A DNA stretch of 64,000 bases from Celeribacter naphthalenivorans (lineage in GTDB: Bacteria; Pseudomonadota; Alphaproteobacteria; Rhodobacterales; Rhodobacteraceae), in contig NZ_JAIVLK010000001.1 in the NCBI RefSeq assembly GCF_020524585.1, forward strand, positions 124,001 to 188,000, read 5' to 3'. Under the pieces are notes generated by a model, which saw only the letters and a program-made list of their open reading frames with translations, ran no database searches and was not told the DNA's origin. The translations under genes were made by a program, and so were the position numbers. This document shows positions 34,288 through 41,910 of this stretch, piece by piece. Each line of letters opens with the position of its first letter. Within the stretch, counting starts at the first letter, position 1.

Positions 34288-35583
34288 TTACAAGTTCGGA
34301 TAGAGGGGGAATTTCTCGCAAAGCGCCTCGACCTCGGCTTTAACCTTGGCTTCGACCTCTGCATTGCCCTCTTCGCCATTGGCGGCAAGACCATCGACCA
34401 CTTCGACGATCCAGTCGGCGATCTGACGGAATTCCGCTTCACCGAACCCACGCGTCGTGCCCGCAGGCGTGCCGAGACGGACGCCGGAGGTGACCATCGG
34501 CGGCTGCGGGTCAAACGGGATGCCGTTTTTGTTGCAAGTGATATGCGCACGTTCCAGCGCCTTTTCCGTGTCCTTGCCGGTCACGTTTTTGGGGCGCAGG
34601 TCGACGAGCAGAACGTGGGTGTCGGTGCCGCCGGTGACGATGTCCAGGCCGCCCTTCATCAGCTGATCGGCCAGCGCTTGGGCGTTGACGATCACCTGCT
34701 TGGCATACTCTTTGAACTCGGGACGCAGAGCCTCACCAAAGGCCACGGCTTTCGCGGCGATGACATGCATCAGCGGGCCGCCCTGAATGCCGGGGAAGAT
34801 GGCGGAGTTCACCTTTTTGGCGATCTCGACATCATTGGTGAGGATCATGCCGCCGCGCGGACCACGCAGCGTCTTGTGCGTCGTGGTGGTCGCCACATCG
34901 GCATAGGGGAAGGGCGACGGGTGCGCACCACCGGCCACGAGACCGGCGAAGTGGGCCATGTCGACCATCAGGATCGCGCCGACTTCATCCGCAATCTCAC
35001 GGAATTTCGCAAAGTCGATCTGGCGCGGAATGGCGGAGCCACCGGCGATGATCAGCTTCGGCTTGTTCTCGCGCGCCAGCTCGGCGACGGCATCGTAGTC
35101 GATGCGCTGGTCTTGCTGACGCACGCCGTATTGCACGGCTTTGAACCATTTGCCGGACTGGTTCACGGTCGCACCGTGGGTCAGGTGGCCACCGGAGGCG
35201 AGGTTCATACCGAGGATCGTGTCGCCCGGCTGCAAAAGCGCGTTGAACACGCCTTGGTTCGCCTGAGAGCCGGAGTTCGGCTGAACGTTCACATACTGAC
35301 AGCCGAACAGCTCTTTCGCGCGATCACGGGCGAGGTTCTCGGTGATGTCGACGAACTGACAGCCCCCATAGTAACGACGGCCCGGATAGCCTTCGGCGTA
35401 TTTGTTTGTGAGGACGGAGCCCTGGGCCTCCATCACGGCGGCGGAGACGATGTTCTCAGAGGCGATCAATTCGATCTCGTGGCGCTGACGGCCAAGCTCT
35501 TTGGTGATGCTGTCGAACAGCTCGGGGTCGCGGGAGGCGAGCGCCTCGGTGAAGAAACCGGAATCGCGGACATTGGCCGTCAT
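34288..35583 (-). CDS. glyA: Serine hydroxymethyltransferase
   Basis: GlyA interconverts serine and glycine with tetrahydrofolate, supplying one-carbon units. The 431-residue PLP enzyme has [14 protein letters not shown] at the N-terminus and the [10 protein letters not shown] motif. The cofactor lysine is in [42 protein letters not shown] completes the C-terminal part. Length is normal. The start [15 protein letters not shown] at 35583 fits family N-termini. It is transcribed alone, divergent from nadK; the 267-bp gap between them shows no further gene. Confidence 0.97.
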   Translation of the reverse strand: MTANVRDSGFFTEALASRDPELFDSITKELGRQRHEIELIASENIVSAAVMEAQGSVLTNKYAEGYPGRRYYGGCQFVDITENLARDRAKELFGCQYVNVQPNSGSQANQGVFNALLQPGDTILGMNLASGGHLTHGATVNQSGKWFKAVQYGVRQQDQRIDYDAVAELARENKPKLIIAGGSAIPRQIDFAKFREIADEVGAILMVDMAHFAGLVAGGAHPSPFPYADVATTTTHKTLRGPRGGMILTNDVEIAKKVNSAIFPGIQGGPLMHVIAAKAVAFGEALRPEFKEYAKQVIVNAQALADQLMKGGLDIVTGGTDTHVLLVDLRPKNVTGKDTEKALERAHITCNKNGIPFDPQPPMVTSGVRLGTPAGTTRGFGEAEFRQIADWIVEVVDGLAANGEEGNAEVEAKVKAEVEALCEKFPLYPNL

Positions 35584-35850
35584 GATATGCTCCTTGGCAG
35601 GCTGGGAGTGTCGCGGCTGTCTTAGCCATTCTGTCACATTTGGAAAACCCTTTGTCGGCGCATAATGATCATGAATCCGATCCCGCGTAGGCCTTTTGTG
35701 GAGACGAAAGTTTCCGATGCGCGCCCGCGCGTCCGTCTGGGGGCACAATTTCGATGACAGGAGGATTGCGCAACCCCGCAGGAATTCAGGTGAAATCCCC
35801 AATCAGCTTTGATACTGAAAACCAAACACTGGTTCTGAAAGGGACACATC

Positions 35851-36609
35851 ATGGTTAAAATCGCCTTTGCCGCAAGCGATGCCCAGATCGCGCAGCGCGC
35901 GTTTGAGCGGCTGTCTGCGCAGTATAAGGCGGTGCCGCTGGAAGAGGCGGAGGTGATCGTGGCCTTGGGCGGCGATGGTTTCATGCTTCAGACCCTGCAC
36001 GGGACCATGCATCTCGACACGCCGGTTTACGGCATGAATTGCGGCACCATCGGCTTTTTGATGAACGAATTTCGTGAGGACGATCTGATCGAACGGCTGC
36101 GCGAGGCCGAGGAAGAGGTGATCAACCCGCTCTCCATGGTGGCCTGTGGTGAGGATGGGCGCGAACATAAGGCGCTGGCGATCAACGAGGTGTCTTTGCT
36201 GCGCGCGGGTCCGCAAGCGGCGAAACTTCGCGTCTCGATTGACGGCAAAATCCGCATGGAAGAGCTGATTTGCGACGGGGTGCTTGTGGCGACGCCCGCC
36301 GGGTCCACGGCCTATAACTACTCCGCGCGCGGGCCGATCCTGCCCATCGGCTCCGATGTTCTGGCACTCACCGCGATGGCCGCGTTCCGGCCCCGGCGCT
36401 GGCGCGGGGCCTTGTTGCCCAGTGCCGCCAAGGTGCGGTTCGATGTGCTTGAACCGGAAAAACGCCCGGTCATGGCCGATGCCGACAGCCGCCACACGGA
36501 TAAGGTGCTCTGGGTCGAGATTGCCTCGGAACCCAAGGTCAAACACCGCATTCTCTTCGATCCGGGGCACGGGCTCGAAGAGCGGCTGTTGCGCGAACAA
36601 TTCGTCTGA
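35851..36609 (+). CDS. nadK: NAD kinase
   Basis: NadK phosphorylates NAD+ to NADP+. The 252-residue protein has the GGDG motif at residues 40-43 (VALGGDGFMLQTLH), the NxxxxGFL-type block GMNCGTIGFLMNEF, INEVSLLRAGP and the TPAGSTAYNYSARGPILPIGSDVLALT signature. It lacks the N-terminal extension of some orthologues, as is usual in alphaproteobacteria. The ATG at 35851 has GGGA upstream. It stands alone, convergent with the response-regulator gene. Confidence 0.95.
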   Translation: MVKIAFAASDAQIAQRAFERLSAQYKAVPLEEAEVIVALGGDGFMLQTLHGTMHLDTPVYGMNCGTIGFLMNEFREDDLIERLREAEEEVINPLSMVACGEDGREHKALAINEVSLLRAGPQAAKLRVSIDGKIRMEELICDGVLVATPAGSTAYNYSARGPILPIGSDVLALTAMAAFRPRRWRGALLPSAAKVRFDVLEPEKRPVMADADSRHTDKVLWVEIASEPKVKHRILFDPGHGLEERLLREQFV

Positions 36610-36624
36610 GATCAGGCGCTTGCC

Positions 36625-38016
36625 TTAGCTTTTGCGGGCGCCTCGCACGGGTTTGCCCCAGGTTTCAAGCTTGCGATAGAGCGTCGAGGGCGAGACATCG
36701 AGCACCCGTGCCGCCGCCGGGATCGACCCGTCCGTCGCTTGGATTGCGGCCTCAATCGCCTGTTTTTCGATCTCCGCCAAAGTGCGCCCCTGAAAGGGAT
36801 CGGCGCGTCCGGGGAACCGTGGCGGCGCGCTCTCGGCGCCCTGCGACGGAGCGGTGCCAATGCCGCGCAGATAGGGCGGCAGGTCGGAAATTTCCACGAC
36901 AGGCCCATCGTTCAAAAGCGCGACATTCCAGATCACATTCATCAGCTCGCGAATGTTGCCGGGCCAGTTGTGGTCGAGAAAGATCGCCTTGACCCCGGTC
37001 GAGAGCGTCCGGAAATTCCGCCCCTCCTGCGCACAGAGGCGATCCAGTTCGGTCTCTGCAATCTCGACCACTTCCAATCCGCGTTCGCGCAGCGGCGGGA
37101 GATGGATTGGCACAACGTTCAACCGATAGAACAAATCCGCACGAAAACGGCCATGGGCCACCTCTTCGGTCGGGTCGGGCGTCGAGGAACAGATCAGGCG
37201 GAAGGAGACGGGCAGGGGCGTGTCGCCACCGAGGGGGGTGATCTCGCCGGTTTGGAGAATGTTCAAAAGCCGCGCCTGCATCGCCGGGGACAGGGCGCAG
37301 ACCTCATCGAGCAAAAGGGTGCCGCCATTGGCGCGCTCGACAGCGCCGGGCTTGGCGGGGCTGTCCGCTGTCGCGACATGGCCGAGAAGCTCTTCTTCGA
37401 TCCGGTCCGGGTCGGCGGTGGAACAGTCGAGTTTGACAAAAGCGCCGGTGTTGAACCCGGATTGCGCATGGATGGTGGCGGCGGCCTTGACCTTGCCGGT
37501 GCCGCTTTCGCCGGTGATGAACACCGAGGCAGCCGATCCCGCCACGGCGCGGATGGTCGCATAAACGTCTTTCATCGGCTTCGAGGAGTTGATCGCGCCT
37601 TCCAAACCATCGCCGTGCCCGATCGCTTCGCCGGGCAAAGTTCCGATGCTGCGCCCGGCAAGCGCATTGTTGATCGCGGAGATCAATTGATCCGGGGTCA
37701 GCGGTTTGACCAGGAAATCGACGGCGCCGTTGCGCATTGCGGCCACCGCGCGGTCGACCGTTGCAAAGGCGGTCACGGCAATGGCCTTGAGCTCCGGGCA
37801 GCGGGAGGTCAAGGCCTCGATCAATTCCGCCCCGTCGCCATCCGGCAGCACGAGATCGACCAAGGCAATCCCTGGCGCATGGTTTTGCGCCAGTTCCAGC
37901 GCTTCTTGTTTGCTGCGGGCGGTGAGGACGACATGTCCCTCGGCTTCTAAAGTGGCAGAAAAGAGGGTCAAATGGGTCGCGACGTCATCGACGATTAAAA
38001 TGGGTGGGTGGCACAT
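36625..38016 (-). CDS. NtrC-like response regulator lacking GAFTGA
   Basis: The 463-residue protein has a receiver domain (1-118; acidic pocket D10/D11, phosphoacceptor D54 in VDLVLPDGDG, Lys in FLVKPLTP). An AAA+ domain (about 140-360) and a Fis-type helix-turn-helix (about 415-455, IPAAARVLDVSPSTLYRKLETWG) follow. Walker A is GESGTGK and Walker B is GGTLLLDEV. The sigma-54-contacting GAFTGA loop is absent; the position reads GHVATADSPAKPGAV, so it probably does not activate sigma-54 promoters. It overlaps the hybrid kinase gene by 32 bp and is its likely partner. Target genes are unknown. Confidence 0.9.
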   Translation of the reverse strand: MCHPPILIVDDVATHLTLFSATLEAEGHVVLTARSKQEALELAQNHAPGIALVDLVLPDGDGAELIEALTSRCPELKAIAVTAFATVDRAVAAMRNGAVDFLVKPLTPDQLISAINNALAGRSIGTLPGEAIGHGDGLEGAINSSKPMKDVYATIRAVAGSAASVFITGESGTGKVKAAATIHAQSGFNTGAFVKLDCSTADPDRIEEELLGHVATADSPAKPGAVERANGGTLLLDEVCALSPAMQARLLNILQTGEITPLGGDTPLPVSFRLICSSTPDPTEEVAHGRFRADLFYRLNVVPIHLPPLRERGLEVVEIAETELDRLCAQEGRNFRTLSTGVKAIFLDHNWPGNIRELMNVIWNVALLNDGPVVEISDLPPYLRGIGTAPSQGAESAPPRFPGRADPFQGRTLAEIEKQAIEAAIQATDGSIPAAARVLDVSPSTLYRKLETWGKPVRGARKS

Positions 38017-39574
38017 CTGTGTCCATCTCGCGCGTTAAGATCGAATGAATTGCAGTTTGAATATTTGAGGCATATTGCCGGAGTTGCCTGAGAATTTCAA
38101 TGATGTCAGATGGCGGCATCTGATCTGAACGCTCAGACAGGACACGCGAGGCCCGCTGGGCCGTCTTCATATTGACTGTGGCAAAGAGCGCCGACAAAGA
38201 ATGGCAGGCCCGCGACACCTGGGCATGCCGTTCCAGACCGTCCTGATCTTGCATCGCGCGGGTGGCCTCATCGAGATAGCGATCCAGATCGTCAGACATC
38301 TGGGTCAGTACCTCTCGCGCTGTCGGGCAGGGCAGGTGGGCGATCAGCCTGTCCAGACAGTCTGCCAGCACATCTTGGGGCAGGGCGACGCGCGCAGGCC
38401 GGGCGTAGAACATGGGCTGCGCGGGCGAGAGCGGGTGATCTAACTCAAGCGCGGTGGCGATGGCCTCGAGAATATCGCGCTGGGCGCTGACGGGTTTTCT
38501 GAGCACCGTCTTGACGCCATGCGACAGGATGGTCTGACGGTTCACCATGAACACATGCGAGGTGATGGCCACGGTTGGGGGAACGCTTTGGTCCTGTGCA
38601 CGGAGCCGTGACAACACCTGAAGCCCCGACAGCAGGGGCAATTCGATGTCGAGAAACACGATATCGATGTGGGTCTTTGGGTCGGTGAGGCGTTCGAGCG
38701 CTTCGATGCCGTCATGCGCCTCGATCACCGTCAGGCCAAGCGCCTCAAGATCGTGACGCAGTCCAAGCCGCAAAGCGGCGCTGTCTTCGACCAAAAGCGC
38801 CACCAGCCCTTCGGGCAGGTGCTGCGACTGTGCGATGGTGTCGGTGTTGGCCGTGTTGGGACGTGGAAAGGGCAGCGTCAAACAGGCTTCCGCGCCGCCA
38901 TCCGGCGGGTTCTGCAGTTTCAGTTTGCCATTCAAACGACGGGTCGCGTCAAAGGCCACATGCAGGCCGAACCCCGATCCCGGCTCCCCCGCGCCGATGG
39001 GGGGGGGCGCCAGCGCCACGGAGCCCAAAACAGAGGGCGGGTAGCCCGGCCCAGAGTCGCGAATGCGGAACACAAGTTCTTCCTGCGCGTCCTGGCCAGA
39101 GCGCGCAATATCGATGGAGATCGGCCCGGGACCGGCATGATGCAGCGCGTTGGACACGAGGTTCGAGAGCACCTGTTCCAGCGCCAGCATATCGAGATCC
39201 GCAATGTCGGGCAGATGATCCGTCCCGCTGAGCAAAAGTTCGGAACCGAGCTTTTCGGTGATCCTCTGCCAGCGTTGCACAAGCCCCGTCAGGACCAGTC
39301 GCGGCGCGCTGCTGAGAACGGGCGGCGGGCGTTTCTGATGGTCGTGAAAGATCGCCTCGGAGACCTCATCGAGCAAGCGGCCCAGATGCGCGCCGGTATG
39401 GCTCAACCGCGACAGCTCATTCTGGAGGCGCTGAGGAAGATGCGCGTCCTGTGCCAACATCTTCAGCGCGCTTTGCAATTCCCCATACGTCGAGCGAATA
39501 TCATGTGACAACAGGGAGATACGCCCTGCATCCTCGATCTGAAGCGTGTGGCTTTGTTCGTTCCCCTGAGTCAA
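37985..39574 (-). CDS. Soluble hybrid histidine kinase (HK-REC-Hpt)
   Basis: The 529-residue protein has no transmembrane or obvious sensor domain. H24 in LLSHDIRS is the kinase histidine. The ATPase has N-box LEQVLSNLVSNALHHA, G1 RDSGPGYP and G2 GSGFGLHVA. A receiver follows (about 255-375; LLVEDSAALR, IVFLDIELPLLSG, LRKPVS), then an Hpt domain with H458 in RACHSLSALF. A complete internal phosphorelay is thus encoded. The only start upstream of the H-box is TTG at 39574, with AAGGGGA just ahead. The response regulator follows with overlap. prpE ends upstream behind its own terminator. Confidence 0.88.
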   Translation of the reverse strand: MTQGNEQSHTLQIEDAGRISLLSHDIRSTYGELQSALKMLAQDAHLPQRLQNELSRLSHTGAHLGRLLDEVSEAIFHDHQKRPPPVLSSAPRLVLTGLVQRWQRITEKLGSELLLSGTDHLPDIADLDMLALEQVLSNLVSNALHHAGPGPISIDIARSGQDAQEELVFRIRDSGPGYPPSVLGSVALAPPPIGAGEPGSGFGLHVAFDATRRLNGKLKLQNPPDGGAEACLTLPFPRPNTANTDTIAQSQHLPEGLVALLVEDSAALRLGLRHDLEALGLTVIEAHDGIEALERLTDPKTHIDIVFLDIELPLLSGLQVLSRLRAQDQSVPPTVAITSHVFMVNRQTILSHGVKTVLRKPVSAQRDILEAIATALELDHPLSPAQPMFYARPARVALPQDVLADCLDRLIAHLPCPTAREVLTQMSDDLDRYLDEATRAMQDQDGLERHAQVSRACHSLSALFATVNMKTAQRASRVLSERSDQMPPSDIIEILRQLRQYASNIQTAIHSILTREMDTDVPPTHFNRR

Positions 39575-39641
39575 ATTATCCCCTTACGTCCCACCAGACG
39601 CTCAACCTATGCAACATTTGCCGATCGCATTGTCGGACAAG

Positions 39642-39668
39642 AAAAAACGCGGCCAAATCGGGCCGCGT
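39642..39668 (-). terminator. prpE terminator
   Basis: On the minus strand CGCGGCC and GGCCGCG form the stem, followed by TTTTTT. It separates prpE from the downstream kinase gene. Confidence 0.9.
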
Positions 39669-39671
39669 CGA

Positions 39672-39719
39672 TCCCCGGCGAATTGGTTTACAAAGTCTTA
39701 ACCAACCTTGCGCCGGGGA
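39672..39719 (-). ncRNA. Long 3'-UTR hairpin between prpE and its terminator
   Basis: On the minus strand TCCCCGGCG and CGCCGGGGA pair over 9 bp. After a small internal loop TTGGTT and AACCAA add 6 bp. Together with the terminator just downstream this makes a two-hairpin 3' UTR, a layout typical of stable 3'-derived small RNAs. Function is not known. Confidence 0.5.
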
Positions 39720-39740
39720 ACAGAGATTTTTGGTTAAAAT

Positions 39741-41633
39741 TTACTCTTTTGCGTACCCAAGTCCCTGAAGCGCCAGTTTGATCTCGTCCAGAATGGCCGG
39801 ATCGTCGATGGTCGCGGGCATTTTGAACGGTTGGCTGTCCGCGATTTTCACCATCGTGCCGCGCAGGATTTTACCCGAGCGGGTTTTCGGCAAACGATCC
39901 ACGACACAGGCCATCTTGAACGCCGCGACAGGGCCGATGTCCTTGCGGACCGAGGCGACCACTTCTTTGACGATCGTGGCATGATCGCGGTCGCACCCGG
40001 CGTTGAGGCACAAGAAGCCCAGCGGCGATTGCCCCTTGAGCTGATCCGCCACGCCGATCACGGCACATTCTGCCACGTCCGGGTGGTTCGCCAGAACCTC
40101 TTCCATCGCGCCGGTCGAGAGGCGGTGCCCGGCGACGTTGATCACGTCATCGGTGCGGGCCATGATGTAGACATAGCCGTCCTCATCCTTGATGCCCGCA
40201 TCGCCCGTCTCGTAATAGCCCGGAAATGTCGTCAGGTAGCTCTTTTTGTAGCGGTCTTCGGCATTCCAAAGCGTCTGCAACGTACCTGGCGGCAGCGGCA
40301 GTTTGATCGCGATGGCGCCCAGCTCGCCGTCGGCCACCGGATGACCCGCCTCGTCGAGAATGTCGATGTCATAGCCCGGCATGGCCACGGACGGCGAGCC
40401 GATCTTGACTGGCAATTCCTCGATCCCAAGCGGGTTCGCGGCGATGGCCCAGCCGGTTTCCGTTTGCCACCAGTGGTCGATCACCGGCACGCCGAATTTC
40501 TCCTGCGCCCATTTGATCGTGTCGGGGTCTGCACGTTCACCAGCGAGGAAAATCGCCTGAAGCTCATGTGCCTTATAGCGTTTGATCCACTCGCCATTCG
40601 GGTCCTCGCGCTTGATCGCGCGCAGGGCGGTTGGCGCCGTAAAGAAGGACTTCACCCGCTGGTTCTGGATGATCCGCCAGAACACACCAGCATGCGGCGT
40701 GCCGACCGGCTTGCCTTCAAAGACGATGGTCTGCGCGCCTTTGATCAGCGGTCCGTAGCAAATGTAGCTGTGGCCCACGACCCAGCCCACATCGGAGGCC
40801 GCCCAGAACCGGTCGCCCGCCTCGATGTTGTAGATATTCTTCATCGTCCAGTTCAGCGCCACAAGGTGCCCGCCGGTGGAGCGCACCACGCCTTTCGGCG
40901 CGCCGGTGGTGCCGGAGGTGTAGAGAATATAGGCCGGGTGGTTGCCCTCGACCGGCACGCATTCTGCCGGTTTGACGCCGTATTGGAAGCCATGCCAAGA
41001 GAAGTCACGCCCCTCGATCAGCTTGGCCACCTCTTGTTCACGTTGAAAAATCACGCAGAATTCGGGTTTGTGTGTGGCCTGCTCAATGGCTTCGTCCAAA
41101 AGCGGTTTGTAATGCACCACGCGGTTGGGCTCGAGTCCGCAGGACGACGCGATGATCGCTTTCGGCGTACAGTCGTCGATCCGAACCGCCAGTTCATGCG
41201 CCGCAAAGCCGCCGAAGACCACCGAATGCACCGCACCGATCCGGGCACAGGCCAGCATTGCCTCAAGCGCCTCGGGCACCATCGGCATATAGATGATGAC
41301 GCGGTCGCCTTTCTCGACGCCGCGCATTTTGAGCGCGCCCGCCAGGGACGACACGCGGGCCTGCAATTCCTTGTAGGTGATGCCCTTGGTCGCATGGGTG
41401 ATCGGGCTCTCGTGCATGATCGCGATCTCGTCGCCGCGACCGGCTTCGACATGGCGGTCCACTGCATTGTAACAGGTGTTGGTCAACCCGTCCGAGAACC
41501 ATTCATAAATCGGGGCCTTGTCGTCAAACAGCGCCTTCGTGGGCTTTTTGAACCAATGAACCTCCTCTGCGGCCTCCATCCAGAATGCTTCCGGATCGGA
41601 TTTCCAGGCCTCGTAAACGTCTTTATATGCCAC
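39741..41633 (-). CDS. prpE: Propionyl-CoA synthetase
   Basis: PrpE activates propionate to propionyl-CoA with ATP and CoA. The 630-residue adenylate-forming enzyme has the P-loop YILYTSGTTGAPKGVVR, the DHWWQTETGW block, YYETGDAGIKDEDGYVYIMARTDDVINVAGHRLSTG and the acylated lysine in PKTRSGKILRGTM. The start MAYKDVYEAWKSDPEAFW (GTG codon, GGAGGA upstream) and overall sequence match roseobacter PrpE rather than acetyl-CoA synthetase. Sites resembling the short-chain fatty acyl-CoA regulator motif lie 160-220 bp upstream. With MeaB it indicates propionate assimilation through methylmalonyl-CoA. Confidence 0.9.
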   Translation of the reverse strand: MAYKDVYEAWKSDPEAFWMEAAEEVHWFKKPTKALFDDKAPIYEWFSDGLTNTCYNAVDRHVEAGRGDEIAIMHESPITHATKGITYKELQARVSSLAGALKMRGVEKGDRVIIYMPMVPEALEAMLACARIGAVHSVVFGGFAAHELAVRIDDCTPKAIIASSCGLEPNRVVHYKPLLDEAIEQATHKPEFCVIFQREQEVAKLIEGRDFSWHGFQYGVKPAECVPVEGNHPAYILYTSGTTGAPKGVVRSTGGHLVALNWTMKNIYNIEAGDRFWAASDVGWVVGHSYICYGPLIKGAQTIVFEGKPVGTPHAGVFWRIIQNQRVKSFFTAPTALRAIKREDPNGEWIKRYKAHELQAIFLAGERADPDTIKWAQEKFGVPVIDHWWQTETGWAIAANPLGIEELPVKIGSPSVAMPGYDIDILDEAGHPVADGELGAIAIKLPLPPGTLQTLWNAEDRYKKSYLTTFPGYYETGDAGIKDEDGYVYIMARTDDVINVAGHRLSTGAMEEVLANHPDVAECAVIGVADQLKGQSPLGFLCLNAGCDRDHATIVKEVVASVRKDIGPVAAFKMACVVDRLPKTRSGKILRGTMVKIADSQPFKMPATIDDPAILDEIKLALQGLGYAKE

Positions 41634-41793
41634 TCTTCGCGTCCTCCTCGCTGACTTGGCGTGATTGGCTCAGTCAGTGATTCCCTGCGGGGCTAGGTAG
41701 GAATATCACGCGCAACAATCACGGGGGCCGCTGGTAATTTGGCCCGCTCCGGCAATGTTGTTACCAGAGCGCGCCACAAATGTTTATATAAAA

Positions 41794-41854
41794 TTCGCAA
41801 ACAGCTCTAGAAATGTAGTTTGCAAACTTTGATACAAGAGATTGATGTTGCAAA
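41794..41854 (-). promoter_or_regulatory. Candidate ScfR/PccR-type operator cluster upstream of prpE
   Basis: TTCGCAAA (41794-41801), TTTGCAAA (41819-41826, inside the 12-bp palindrome AGTTTGCAAACT) and TTGCAAA (41848-41854) cluster upstream of prpE. ScfR-family regulators such as PccR of Rhodobacter sphaeroides bind paired TTTGCAAA boxes at propionyl-CoA genes. Spacing here is wider than the reported 4-bp gap, so the match is partial. Confidence 0.55.
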
Positions 41855-41857
41855 TAG

Positions 41858-41885
41858 AAACGCCCCCGCGACGAGGCGGAGGCGT
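41858..41885 (-). terminator. maeB terminator
   Basis: On the minus strand CGCCTCCGC pairs with GCGGGGGCG (one G-U) and is followed by TTTC, just downstream of maeB. Confidence 0.8.
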
Positions 41886-41910
41886 TGCAAATCTGGTCTG
41901 TCGTCTAGAC

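Noticed and set aside
35634-35670. Short minus-strand frame with two Arg codons upstream of glyA
   Set aside because: Its codons have no link to serine or glycine, and no paired stems were found.
39831-41654. A 607-codon open frame antisense to prpE
   Set aside because: It is a shadow of the acyl-CoA synthetase gene; no motifs and biased composition.
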